64,000 bases of DNA from Blastococcus sp. Marseille-P5729 (GTDB lineage: Bacteria > Actinomycetota > Actinomycetes > Mycobacteriales > Antricoccaceae), in assembly GCF_900292035.1 (NCBI RefSeq), contig NZ_OMPO01000003.1:124001-188000 (forward strand), given 5' to 3'. Shown piece by piece: positions 39,992 to 49,242 of this stretch (the stretch's first letter is position 1; each line of letters opens with the position of its first letter). The notes below the pieces were generated by a model. It did not search any database and was not told the origin of the DNA. It was given only the letters and a program-made list of their open reading frames with translations. The translations under genes were made by a program, and so were the position numbers.

Positions 39992-40995
39992 CGGTCACGC
40001 ATCGCAACGCACCCCTGACACCCGAAGGCCGCAAGCGGCTCATCGAACGTTGCCGGACTCGGCCGATCGCGCATGTGGCAGCCGAGATGGGCATCTCCCG
40101 TGCGACCGCCTCCAAGTGGGTGAACCGCTACAAGCAGTTCGGCGAACTCGGCCTCTACGACCGTTCGTCGGCACCGGCACGGCAGCCGACCGCAACGCCC
40201 GGCGAGACGGTGGCGCGGATCGAACACTTGCGGCGGGAGAAGAAGTGGCCGGCATCCCGGATCGCGTTCGAGCTGCATGCCGACGGCGTTGCGGTCAGCC
40301 GCCGCACGATCGCCCGGCTGCTCGCCCAACTGGGCTTGAACCGCCGCCGGTTCATCGACCCGAACGGCGAGACGAACCGGGAGGTCAAGACGATCACCGC
40401 CAAGCACCCCGGGCACATGGTCCACCTCGATGTGAAGAAGGTCGGGCGCATCCCCGACGGCGGCGGCTGGCGAGTGCACGGCAAAGACAGCCCCGAGGCG
40501 AGGGCCGCCGCCCGCGCGAAGACCCGCGGTGCGCGGGCCGGGTACGCCTACCTGCACTCCGCGATCGACGGGCACACGCGCCTGGCGTACACCGAATCCC
40601 TCGAGAACGAGCAGGCCGCCACCGCCGTCGCGTTCTTGAACCGCGCCCGAGACTGGTTCACCAAGCACGGGATCGTGAAGATCGAGCGGATCATCACCGA
40701 CAACGGCGCCTGCTACCGCTCCGGCGCCTTCGCTGCTGCCCTCAACGGTGCTGAGCATCGGCGGACGAAGCCCTACACGCCCAAGCACAACGGGAAAGTC
40801 GAGCGCTACAACCGCATCCTGGCCGAGGAATTCCTCTACGCCAGAACCTGGACCTCAGAACAGCAGCGCGAGAAAGCACTCGAGACCTGGAACCTGCACT
40901 ACAACTACCACCGGCCCCACGGCGCCCACGACGGCAAACCGCCCGCGTCCGCTACCCCACGCCGCGTCAACAACGTCCTGGCCTCATACAGCTAG
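39988..40995 (+). CDS. IS481-family transposase, element 2
   Basis: The 335-residue transposase has an N-terminal HTH (IAHVAAEMGISRATASKWVNRYKQFG) and a DDE core with Asp in MVHLDVKKVGR, Asp in IITDNGACYR and Glu in PKHNGKVERYNR. TTG at 39988 is the likely start and overlaps the previous stop. As in element 1, the TAG stop (40993-40995) belongs to the flanking GCTAGC target, not to the element. This and the 29138 protein differ throughout, so these are related but distinct elements. Confidence 0.93.
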   Translation: MTVTHRNAPLTPEGRKRLIERCRTRPIAHVAAEMGISRATASKWVNRYKQFGELGLYDRSSAPARQPTATPGETVARIEHLRREKKWPASRIAFELHADGVAVSRRTIARLLAQLGLNRRRFIDPNGETNREVKTITAKHPGHMVHLDVKKVGRIPDGGGWRVHGKDSPEARAAARAKTRGARAGYAYLHSAIDGHTRLAYTESLENEQAATAVAFLNRARDWFTKHGIVKIERIITDNGACYRSGAFAAALNGAEHRRTKPYTPKHNGKVERYNRILAEEFLYARTWTSEQQREKALETWNLHYNYHRPHGAHDGKPPASATPRRVNNVLASYS

Positions 40996-41012
40996 CAATT
41001 GACCCGATTTTC

Positions 41013-41047
41013 GGACCGTATCCACCGCCAGGCGGTGGATACGGTCC
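41013..41047. repeat. 35-bp perfect palindrome, copy 3
   Basis: GGACCGTATCCACCGCC pairs with GGCGGTGGATACGGTCC around a single central A, a perfect 17-bp-arm palindrome. It has the same length and inner ATCC/GGAT arms as copies at 6377 and 7690. It lies 23 bp upstream of an acyl-CoA ligase start, so an operator role is possible. Confidence 0.75.
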
Positions 41048-41070
41048 AACTTCGGAGGAGAAGGGGAGAG

Positions 41071-42603
41071 ATGACGTACGGAGAGCTGCTGACCCAGCGG
41101 GCGCGCGAGGCCGGGGACAAGGTGTTCCTGCGCGCAGACTCGCTCCGCGGCGAGATGACCGCGGTGACCTACGCCGAGATGGACCAGCGCTCGCGGCAGA
41201 TCGCCGCAGGGCTGCAGGCGCTCGGGGTGCAGAAGGGCGACCGGATAGCGATCGCCGCCCCCAACACGGTCGAGTGGCTGGAGCTGTTCTTCGGCGCCGT
41301 CCGGGCCGGCATGGTCGTAGTGACGCTGAACGTCCGCTACCGCGAGTCCGAGCTCGAGTACATGATCGGCCAGTCGCAGGCGAAGGTCGTCGTCTCCAGC
41401 GCCCGCCTCGGCGACTTCGACTACGAGCAGCTCTACCATGGGCTCGCCCAGCAGCTGCCGAGCGTCGAGCACTACCTCTTCATCGGCACCAGCACCGGCG
41501 GACGCCGGTTCGAGGACCTCTACGGGGACGCCGCCGACGTCGCCGATCCCGGTGTGCAGCCCGACGATCCGGCCGTCATCCTCTACACCTCCGGCACCAC
41601 CGGCCGCCCGAAGGGCGCCATCCTGACGCACAGGTCGATGATCTCCTCCGGTTCCGCGCAGCGCGAGCACACCGGCTTCGGGCCGGACAACGTCCAGGTC
41701 AGCTGCATGCCGCTCAACCATGTCGGCGGCATCACCTGCGCCGTCACCACCTGCCTGGTCGGAGGCGGCGAGTTGGTCATGCTCCCGGCCTTCGCGCCCG
41801 AGCCGGCGCTGCAGGCGATCGCCAACTACGGCGGGACCAACTTTGGCGGCGTCCCGACGATGTGGAAGCTGATGATCGACCACCCGTCGTTCGCCTCGTA
41901 CGACGTGAGCTCGCTGCAGGAGGCCGTGATCGGCGGCTCCAACGCGGAGCCGACCCTCTGTCGGCAGATCGTCGAGGCCTTCCCGAACACTAAGCTGACC
42001 AACCTCTACGGGCTGTCGGAGTCCTCCGGCGCCGCCGTCCTGTCGGCTCACGATGACACCCTTGAGGAGGTGTCGAGGTACATCGGCGTGACGATCCCCG
42101 GCGTCGAGGCGCGGGTTGTCGACCTCGCGGGGACACCGCTGGGCGCCGATGAGGAGGGTGAGCTGCAGCTGCGCGGCGACGGCGTGGCCGCCGGCTACTG
42201 GGAGATGCCGGAGGAGTCACGGTCGACCTTCCTGGACGACGGGTGGCTGTCGACCGGTGACATGGCCACCATCACCGCCGACGGGCACATCGCGCTCAAG
42301 GGGCGGCTGAAGGAGATGTACGTCCAGGGCGGTTACAACGTCTACCCGGTCGAGGTCGAGAACCTGCTGACCAGCCATCCCGCGGTCGCGATGGCGGCGG
42401 GCATCGGCATCGCCGACCCCGTGCTAGGCGAGGTCGGCCGCTACTTCGTGCTCAAGCAGGGTGAGGTGACCGGTGACGAGCTGGTCGAGTTCTGCCGCGG
42501 CAAGCTGGCGGACTACAAGGTGCCGCGCGAGATCGTGTTCGTCGACGAGCTGCCGATGACACCGGCTGGCAAGATCGCCAAGGCGCAGCTGCGCGCCCAG
42601 TGA
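41071..42603 (+). CDS. AMP-forming acyl-CoA ligase
   Basis: The 510-residue ANL enzyme has ILYTSGTTGRPKGAIL (near 170), NLYGLSESSGAAVLS (near 310), ADGHIALKGRLKEMYVQGGYNVYPVEVE (near 410) and the catalytic Lys in PMTPAGKIAKAQLRAQ. It activates a carboxylic acid as its CoA thioester. GGGGAG precedes the ATG. It lies just outside element 2, and its upstream DNA carries the 35-bp palindrome rather than the AAGTTGA operator, so it is probably regulated differently from the other ligases. Substrate unknown. Confidence 0.92.
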   Translation: MTYGELLTQRAREAGDKVFLRADSLRGEMTAVTYAEMDQRSRQIAAGLQALGVQKGDRIAIAAPNTVEWLELFFGAVRAGMVVVTLNVRYRESELEYMIGQSQAKVVVSSARLGDFDYEQLYHGLAQQLPSVEHYLFIGTSTGGRRFEDLYGDAADVADPGVQPDDPAVILYTSGTTGRPKGAILTHRSMISSGSAQREHTGFGPDNVQVSCMPLNHVGGITCAVTTCLVGGGELVMLPAFAPEPALQAIANYGGTNFGGVPTMWKLMIDHPSFASYDVSSLQEAVIGGSNAEPTLCRQIVEAFPNTKLTNLYGLSESSGAAVLSAHDDTLEEVSRYIGVTIPGVEARVVDLAGTPLGADEEGELQLRGDGVAAGYWEMPEESRSTFLDDGWLSTGDMATITADGHIALKGRLKEMYVQGGYNVYPVEVENLLTSHPAVAMAAGIGIADPVLGEVGRYFVLKQGEVTGDELVEFCRGKLADYKVPREIVFVDELPMTPAGKIAKAQLRAQ

Positions 42604-42673
42604 CCCGCTTCTGTGACGCCTGACTCGCGCAGCGGGTGAACCGTTACCAAATCGGGCTCAGTAGCCTGGGTGC

Positions 42674-44968
42674 GTGCGTACCCCGACGAGCACCTACCGC
42701 CTGCAGATCACGCCCACCTTCACCCTGCACGACGCCGCGAGCCGTCTTGAGTACCTGCATGACCTGGGCGTGGACTGGGTGTATCTCTCCCCGATCCTCG
42801 CTGCGGTCCCAGGATCCGAGCACGGTTACGACGTCATCGACCACGGCCGGATCGATCCCGCGCGCGGCGGTGCCGACGGCCTCGCGACGCTGTCGCGCGA
42901 GGCGCGCCGTCTCGGCATGGGCATCCTGGTCGACATCGTCCCCAACCACATGGGCGTCGCCCTCCCGCACGAGAACGCCGCCTGGTGGGACCTGCTACGT
43001 CTGGGCAGGAAGTCGCCGTACGCCGAGTGGTTCGACGTCGACTGGGACGCCGGCGATGGGCGCCTGCGGATCCCGGTGGTGGGAGACGACGACCTCGGCG
43101 CAGACGGCGCGATCGACAACCTGACGATCGTCGACGACGAGCTGCGCTACCACGACAACCGCTACCCGATTGCACCCGGAACCGGCGAGGGGACGCCGCA
43201 GCAGGTGCACGACCGACAGCACTACGAGCTCATCGGGTGGCGCCGGGCGGACCACGACCTGAACTACCGACGCTTCTTCGGCATCAACACTCTCGCCGCG
43301 GTCCGCGTCGAGGACCCTGCGGTCTTCGATGCAACCCACCGAGAGGTCGGACGTTGGTTCGACGAAGGTCTGGTCGATGGACTGCGCATCGACCATCCCG
43401 ACGGTCTCCGGGATCCCGCCGGCTACCTGGAGCGCCTGAGGGAGCTTATCGGCGGCGCGTTCATCGTCGTCGAGAAGATCCTGGAGCCGGGCGAGCGCCT
43501 GGAGCCGTGGGCCTGCGAGGGCACGACCGGGTACGACACGCTCGGCGTGATCGATCGGGTACTCACCGACCCGGACGGCGAAGGTCCCCTCGGCGACGTC
43601 GACACGCATCTGCGCGGCGGCGAGGCGATCGAGTGGCACGACCTGATCCACGACACCAAGCGGGCGATCGCCGACCACACGCTGGGATCGGAGGTGCACC
43701 GCATCGGCCGGGAGATCGTCGGCCAGCTGCAGCAACCGCCGAGTGAGCAGATCGACGACGCACTGGCCGAGCTCCTGGCCTGCTTCCCCGTGTACCGGTC
43801 CTATCTCCCGTCGGGCGAGACGCACCTGCGGGCAGCTGAGCAGGAGGCGCGCCGCCGGCGGCCGGAGCTTGGCGATCAGCTCGATCAGGTGATGCCGATC
43901 CTCGGCGATCCCCAGAACCCCGCTGCGCTGCGCTTCCAGCAAACCAGCGGCATGGTGATGGCCAAGGGGGTGGAGGACACCGCGTTCTACCGCTATCCGC
44001 GATTGACGAGCCTGAACGAGGTCGGTGGCGATCCGAGCATCTTCTCGATGGACGTCGAGGAGTTCCACCGCGAGATGCGCCACCGGCAACAGGAATGGCC
44101 GGACGCCATGAACGCGCTGTCGACGCACGACACCAAGCGCAGCGAGGACGTCCGGGCCCGGATCACCACGCTGGCACAGTTTCCCGATCGCTGGCGAGCC
44201 GTCATCGACCACCTGGAGCACGAGTTCCCCGAGGGCGACAAGGCATTCGGAAACCTCGTGCTGCAGGCGGTCTACGGCTCGTGGTCGCACGACGGGAATA
44301 CAGCGGATCGCGCGGACCGGCTCGCCGAGTACGCCGTGAAGGCCGCCCGGGAGGCCTCGATCATCACCACCTGGACCGCCAACGATGCGGAGGTCGAGAT
44401 ACAGCTCCGGCGTCTGGCAACCGATGCCGCATCGGACGACCGGATCGGCAGGCTGGTCGTGGAGACCAACCGCGCGTGGGCGAGCAACGTCCTCGCAGCA
44501 AAGTTGCTGTCGATCACGATCCCTGGCTTTCCCGATCTATATCAGGGATCTGAGCAGGTCGGCGACAGTCTCGTCGATCCCGACAACCGCCGACCGGTCG
44601 AATGGCCGGCCGACACGACCCCGCCTGCCCACCCGGCCGCGGCTGACCTGGGCGCGTTGAAGACGCACGTCGTCCGTGAGGCGCTCCGTCTGCGCCGCGA
44701 CCGGCCCGAGCTGTTCACTCGCTACGAGGCGCTGCGTGCGTCTGGCGAGAAGGGTCACCATGTGCTTGCCTTCGACCGCGGCGGCTCGATCACCGTCGTC
44801 GGACGCTTCTCCTCAGCAGTGGACAGCTGGGGTGCGACCGAGATCGCCATTCCACCAGGAAACTGGCGCGATCTAGTGTCTCACCGCACCTTCTCGGGAG
44901 GGCAGGTCGACGTGGCGGAGCTGTTCGACGAGCATCCCGTCGCGCTACTCGTCGCAGAGGATTCCTGA
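42674..44968 (+). CDS. treY: Malto-oligosyltrehalose synthase
   Basis: The 764-residue GH13 enzyme converts the reducing end of maltodextrins to a trehalose unit. STYRLQITPTFTLHDAASRLEYLHDLGVDWVYLSPIL at the start, LVDIVPNHMGV near 90, DGLRIDHPDGLRDP near 237 and STHDTKRSEDVRAR near 480 are TreY hallmarks. The GTG start follows no strong ribosome site. It is coupled to treZ by TGATG. TreY plus TreZ makes trehalose from glycogen; the usual debranching partner TreX is not adjacent. Confidence 0.95.
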   Translation: MRTPTSTYRLQITPTFTLHDAASRLEYLHDLGVDWVYLSPILAAVPGSEHGYDVIDHGRIDPARGGADGLATLSREARRLGMGILVDIVPNHMGVALPHENAAWWDLLRLGRKSPYAEWFDVDWDAGDGRLRIPVVGDDDLGADGAIDNLTIVDDELRYHDNRYPIAPGTGEGTPQQVHDRQHYELIGWRRADHDLNYRRFFGINTLAAVRVEDPAVFDATHREVGRWFDEGLVDGLRIDHPDGLRDPAGYLERLRELIGGAFIVVEKILEPGERLEPWACEGTTGYDTLGVIDRVLTDPDGEGPLGDVDTHLRGGEAIEWHDLIHDTKRAIADHTLGSEVHRIGREIVGQLQQPPSEQIDDALAELLACFPVYRSYLPSGETHLRAAEQEARRRRPELGDQLDQVMPILGDPQNPAALRFQQTSGMVMAKGVEDTAFYRYPRLTSLNEVGGDPSIFSMDVEEFHREMRHRQQEWPDAMNALSTHDTKRSEDVRARITTLAQFPDRWRAVIDHLEHEFPEGDKAFGNLVLQAVYGSWSHDGNTADRADRLAEYAVKAAREASIITTWTANDAEVEIQLRRLATDAASDDRIGRLVVETNRAWASNVLAAKLLSITIPGFPDLYQGSEQVGDSLVDPDNRRPVEWPADTTPPAHPAAADLGALKTHVVREALRLRRDRPELFTRYEALRASGEKGHHVLAFDRGGSITVVGRFSSAVDSWGATEIAIPPGNWRDLVSHRTFSGGQVDVAELFDEHPVALLVAEDS

Positions 44969-46704
44969 TGGAACGCTATGAGGTGTGGGCCCCCGCGGCA
45001 TCGACGATGCGGCTGCTCGTGGACGACGACGTCATCGAGATGGAGCCGTCGGACGAGGGTTGGTGGTGCGCGGACGGGCCGCGTGGCGACTACGGCTATC
45101 AGATAGACGGGGATGACTCGGTGTTGCCAGATCCCCGCAGCAGATGGCAACCGGACGGCGTCCACGGCCGGTCCCGGTTCTTCGACACACAAGCGTTTCA
45201 GTGGTCTGACGCGGGGTGGCGTGGTCGGTCGATCGAGGGGGGCGTCATCTACGAGCTCCACGTCGGCGCCTTCACACCCGAGGGCACCTTCGAGGCGGCC
45301 GCCGGCCGCCTCGATCACCTTTTGGCGATAGGTGTGACGCACGTCGAGCTGATGCCGGTCAACGCCTTCAACGGCGACTACAACTGGGGATACGACGGAG
45401 TCCTCTGGTACGCCGTCCACGAGCGGTACGGGGGGCCGGCTGCATATCAAGAGTTCGTGGATATCTGTCATGCAAAGGGACTGGCCGTCATCCAGGACGT
45501 CGTCCACAACCACCTCGGACCGAGCGGGAACTACCTCCCGCGGTTCGGCCCGTATCTCGCCTCCGAGGGACGGTCGGCGTGGGGTGAGCACGTGAACCTG
45601 ACCGAGCTCGCCGTCCGCGACTACATCCTCGACAACATGGCCTACTGGTTCGAGCAGATGCACGTCGACGGGCTGCGGCTCGATGCCGTCCACGCGCTGA
45701 GAGATCTAGGTGGGAAGCACCTGCTGCAGGAGATGGCCGAACGACGTACCCAGCTGGAGGAAACCACCGGCCGCGCTCTCGAGCTGATTGCCGAATCAGA
45801 CCTGAACGACCCCGTGATGATCACACCGATCGACCACGGCGGATACGGGCTGGATGCTCAGTGGAGCGACGATTTCCACCACGCGCTGCACGTCGCACTC
45901 ACCGGGGAGGTCGACGGTTACTACGCCGACTTCGCGTCGCTGTCGTCATTGGCGACCGTTCTCGAGCACGGATTCTTCCACGCCGGCAGCTATTCATCCT
46001 TCCGAGGCCGGGAGCATGGCCATCCGATCGACACCGATCGGACACCCGCATGGCGACTCGTGGTCAGCGCGCAGAATCACGATCAGATAGGCAACCGCGC
46101 GCGCGGTGACCGCATCACCGAGGTGCTCGGCGAGTCCGAGCTGCTGATCGCGGCTCTGATGCTGTACGCCGGACCGTTCACACCCATGCTGTTCATGGGG
46201 GAGGAGTGGGCGGCCGCGACTCCCTTCCAGTTCTTCACCTCGCACCCCGAGCCGGAGCTCTGCCGGGCGGTCGCAGACGGACGCCGCGGCGAGTTCGCCA
46301 GGATGGGCTGGGATCTGTCGGTCGTTCCAGATCCCCAGCACCCGGGTACCTACGAGGCCTCCCACCTCGACTGGACCGAGCCGGGGCAGAGGCCGAACAA
46401 GCGCGTGCTCGACGGCTATCGCCGACTTGCAGAGCTCCGCGTCAGCGTCGCTGCGCTCATCGATCCGGCGTTCGCGACCGGGCACGTCGAGGTCGACGAT
46501 GAGCGCCAGCGGCTGCGCTTCACGCGCGGCGCCGGTCTCGATCGCCCCGCCGAGGTGATCGTGAACTTCGGAGCCGATCCCTGGGAGATCGGGGTGAGCG
46601 CGGACGCCGAGCTGCTGTTCAGCACGGACGCCGGCGTCCGCCTCGTCGGCGGTGCGTTGACCCTGCCGCCGCGGTCAGGGGCACTGCTGCTGCACGCACC
46701 ATGA
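44968..46704 (+). CDS. treZ: Malto-oligosyltrehalose trehalohydrolase
   Basis: The 578-residue GH13 enzyme releases trehalose from the product of TreY. The N-terminal CBM48-like domain (YEVWAPAASTMRLLVDDD) precedes the barrel: VIQDVVHNHLGPSGNYL near 175, DGLRLDAVHALRD near 230, and ELIAESDLNDP near 270 with the acid Glu. RLVVSAQNHDQIGNRARGDR near 370 is typical. The ATG overlaps the treY stop by one base, forming a treYZ operon. Confidence 0.95.
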   Translation: MERYEVWAPAASTMRLLVDDDVIEMEPSDEGWWCADGPRGDYGYQIDGDDSVLPDPRSRWQPDGVHGRSRFFDTQAFQWSDAGWRGRSIEGGVIYELHVGAFTPEGTFEAAAGRLDHLLAIGVTHVELMPVNAFNGDYNWGYDGVLWYAVHERYGGPAAYQEFVDICHAKGLAVIQDVVHNHLGPSGNYLPRFGPYLASEGRSAWGEHVNLTELAVRDYILDNMAYWFEQMHVDGLRLDAVHALRDLGGKHLLQEMAERRTQLEETTGRALELIAESDLNDPVMITPIDHGGYGLDAQWSDDFHHALHVALTGEVDGYYADFASLSSLATVLEHGFFHAGSYSSFRGREHGHPIDTDRTPAWRLVVSAQNHDQIGNRARGDRITEVLGESELLIAALMLYAGPFTPMLFMGEEWAAATPFQFFTSHPEPELCRAVADGRRGEFARMGWDLSVVPDPQHPGTYEASHLDWTEPGQRPNKRVLDGYRRLAELRVSVAALIDPAFATGHVEVDDERQRLRFTRGAGLDRPAEVIVNFGADPWEIGVSADAELLFSTDAGVRLVGGALTLPPRSGALLLHAP

Positions 46705-46797
46705 CACTGCCCGCCGTCAGGGCGGGTGCCGCCAGCGGGCGAGTCGGCTAGGCTGCCGCCAGAGAATCCTTAGCAGAGCGAAAGGCTGGTGCTAGAC

Positions 46798-47913
46798 ATG
46801 AGCGGGCCGCTGACCGGAATCCGGATCCTCGATCTGACCCGCGTCGTGATGGGGCCGTACGCGACTCAGATCCTTGCCGATCAGGGTGCCGAGGTCATCA
46901 TGATCGAGAGCCCGGAGCTCGACACCAACCGCATCATGGGTGGCGGGCCGCACGCGGAGCTTTCGGGCGTCGCGCTGAACCTCCTACGCAACAAGCGATC
47001 GGTCGTTCTCGACCTCAAGACGGAGGAGGGCCGGGACGCCGTCCAACGGATCGCGGCAACTTGTGATGTCGTCATCGCGACGATGCGGCCCGCCGCTCTC
47101 GAGCGACTCGGTGTGTCGTACGAGCAGTTTCGGGAGAACCGCAGCGACCTGATCTACTGCCAGGGGCAAGGATTCCCACTGACCTCCGCACAGCGGGAGG
47201 CGGCAGCGTACGACGACGTGATCCAGGCGGCCAGCGGTGTCGCCGACATCTCGCGCCGGGTGTACGGCGAGGGCTACCTGCTGCCCACGATCTTCGCCGA
47301 CAAGGTGTCTGGAATGGCGATGGCGCAGGCGATCTCGGCTGCGCTCTTTCAGCGTGAGCGCACCGGCGAAGGCTGCCACATCGAGGTCGCGATGCAGCGG
47401 ACCGCGAGCTCCTTCCTGCTCGTCGAGCACGGCTCGAAGGGGATCACCGAGCCGCCGATGGGGCCGGCCGGCTACGCGCGGATCATGACCAAGGAGCGGC
47501 GCGTACATCCGACGCTCGACGGCATGATCCACGTGCTGCCGTACCGCCCGGCGCACTATGACGACCTGTTCGGGACGGTCGACTGGCCCGATCTGAAGGA
47601 CCGTAGCCGGTACGCCAGGCCCGGCGACTCGATGGAGAACTCGGACTCGCTGTACGCCGACGTACGCCGCGTGATGGCGACGAGGACGACCGACGACTGG
47701 ATGACGTTCTGCGCCGAGCGGTCGATTCCGGCGGCTCGGGTGGCGACCCTCGACGATCTGGTCGACGCGCTGCCCGTCGTCGAGCATCCCGCAGCGGGCT
47801 CCTACCACCTGACCGATACCGCGGCGTACTTCGACGGCGAGGGGGCAGAGCTGCGCAACCACGCACCGCTGCACGGAGCCGATACCGACTCGATTCTCGG
47901 TGGGCTCGACTAG
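46798..47913 (+). CDS. CaiB/BaiF-type CoA transferase
   Basis: The 371-residue class III CoA transferase moves CoA between carboxylic acids. GIRILDLTRVVMGPYATQILADQGAEVIMIE is the N-terminal family signature, SDLIYCQGQGFP is near 117 and the catalytic Asp candidate lies in EAAAYDDVIQAASG near 142. ATG 46798 gives the canonical N-terminus; a GTG at 46789 is in frame. It stands alone, followed by a hairpin. The acids involved are unknown. Confidence 0.92.
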   Translation: MSGPLTGIRILDLTRVVMGPYATQILADQGAEVIMIESPELDTNRIMGGGPHAELSGVALNLLRNKRSVVLDLKTEEGRDAVQRIAATCDVVIATMRPAALERLGVSYEQFRENRSDLIYCQGQGFPLTSAQREAAAYDDVIQAASGVADISRRVYGEGYLLPTIFADKVSGMAMAQAISAALFQRERTGEGCHIEVAMQRTASSFLLVEHGSKGITEPPMGPAGYARIMTKERRVHPTLDGMIHVLPYRPAHYDDLFGTVDWPDLKDRSRYARPGDSMENSDSLYADVRRVMATRTTDDWMTFCAERSIPAARVATLDDLVDALPVVEHPAAGSYHLTDTAAYFDGEGAELRNHAPLHGADTDSILGGLD

Positions 47914-47921
47914 CATCTGCA

Positions 47922-47946
47922 CGATAGCGGCCTGCGGGCGCTATCG
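47922..47946. terminator. Stem-loop after the CoA transferase gene
   Basis: CGATAGCG (47922-47929) pairs with CGCTATCG (47939-47946) around a 9-nt GC-rich loop, 9 bp after the CoA transferase stop. No T-run follows, so it would be an atypical terminator. The remaining 80 bp to the next gene show nothing further. Confidence 0.5.
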
Positions 47947-48028
47947 ACGACCGTGTTGTCTCGCCGACGTTCGCCGATGGCGGCGTTTCACCCGGCGTCG
48001 GTCGATAAGGCTTCTCACCCAGTGGGGA

Positions 48029-49000
48029 CTATAGGAAGCCGGTGTTGGGGCGCGGGGTGTAGTGCTCCTCCAGCGTGGCGATCTCGGCGCCGGTGAGCTC
48101 GACGTCGAGCGCAGCGACCGCATCCGCGAGCTGCTCGGGCTTCGAGGCGCCCACGATCGGTGCGTCCACAACCGGCTTGGACCGCACCCAGGCCAGCGCC
48201 ACCTGCGCCATCGGAATGCCGCGCTCGCCGGCGATCTGCTCGACGGCGTCCACGATGCGCTGGTCGTCGTCCCGGTAAAGCGTCTTGCCGAACTCGTCGG
48301 TGTCGATGCGGCCGGTCGCCTGGTCCCACGGTCGGGTCAGCCGGCCACGTGCGAGCGGGCTCCAGGGGATGACGCCGACGCCCATGTCCAGGCACATCGG
48401 GTGCATCTCGCGTTCTTCCTCGCGGGCCAGCAGGTTGTAGTGGTCCTGCATGGAGATGAACGGCGTCCACCCGTTCATGGCCGCCACGTGCTGAGCCTTC
48501 GCGAACTGCCAGGCATGCATCGACGAGGCCCCTATATAACGCACCTTGCCGCTGCGGACGAGGTCGTGCAGAGCCTCCATCGTCTCCTCGATCGGCGTCG
48601 CGCGATCCCAACGATGTATCTGATACAGGTCGATGTAGTCGGTACCGAGCCTGCGCAGCGAGTCCTCGCACTCGGCCATGATCGCCTTGCGGGAGAGGCC
48701 GGCGCCGTACGGTCCTGGGCGCATCCGGTTGCACACCTTGGTAGCGATGACGATGTCGTCGCGGCGGGCCATGTCGGCGAGCGCACGCCCGACGATCTCC
48801 TCGGACGAGCCCAGGGAGTAGACGTTGGCGGTGTCGAAGAAGGTGATCCCTGCGTCCAGAGCCTGCTTGATGAAGGGTCGGGACTGGTCCTCCGGAAGCG
48901 ACCACGGATGGGCTCCTTGGCCAGGGGCCCCGTAGGTCATGCAGCCCAGAGCGATCTGCGATACCACCAGTCCACTGTCGCCGATCCGTACGTAGTCCAT
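48029..49000 (-). CDS. Aldo/keto reductase
   Basis: The 323-residue (beta/alpha)8 NADPH oxidoreductase has the catalytic set Asp in FFDTANVYSLG (with Tyr), Lys in IVIATKVCNRM and His in DLYQIHRWD. ASSMHAWQFAKAQ and VPIVGASKP-like VDAPIVGASKPEQL mark the cofactor region. ATG 49000 has GGAGGAG upstream; the frame is open further 5' without support. It reduces aldehydes or ketones; the substrate is unknown. Confidence 0.94.
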   Translation of the reverse strand: MDYVRIGDSGLVVSQIALGCMTYGAPGQGAHPWSLPEDQSRPFIKQALDAGITFFDTANVYSLGSSEEIVGRALADMARRDDIVIATKVCNRMRPGPYGAGLSRKAIMAECEDSLRRLGTDYIDLYQIHRWDRATPIEETMEALHDLVRSGKVRYIGASSMHAWQFAKAQHVAAMNGWTPFISMQDHYNLLAREEEREMHPMCLDMGVGVIPWSPLARGRLTRPWDQATGRIDTDEFGKTLYRDDDQRIVDAVEQIAGERGIPMAQVALAWVRSKPVVDAPIVGASKPEQLADAVAALDVELTGAEIATLEEHYTPRPNTGFL

Positions 49001-49242
49001 CGTTCTCCTCCGTGGCTGGTGGGTTGGCGCTTGCCTGCACGCTACCCGGCGAATGCCAAGCGGCCCGGACGGCGGGGGTGACCGCATCCCCCACGATCGT
49101 CCGGTGAACGATCGCCGGTCCATCCCTGTCGCGCTCTGGTATCTGGCGATCGCGGGCCCTGCCTGGTGGGGAGGGGCAATCAGCCTGGTGAGTGGGTTAC
49201 GACTCGCTATAGCGAGGCAAGACGTACCGCAGGTGGGAAGAC

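Larger units (their letters stand above)
38354..40990 (+). mobile_element. IS481-family element 2 with passenger genes (MarR pair, NAD(P)H-binding)
   Basis: The left end TGTTGCTGGCCAGGAGG (38354) and the right end, ending ACA at 40988-40990, match inverted at 21 of 26 positions, including GGCCAGGA and GTTGTTGACG. Flanks are GCTAGG (38348-38353) and GCTAGC (40991-40996), a CTAG target. It contains a divergent MarR gene, a MarR-like gene, an NAD(P)H-binding protein gene and the transposase. Length is 2.64 kb. The architecture parallels element 1 with different passengers. Confidence 0.85.

Noticed and set aside
41048-41058. Half-site CCAACTTCGG before the 41071 ligase as a sixth AAGTTGA operator
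   Set aside because: Only one partial arm is present; no TTGA partner at the 8-nt spacing.
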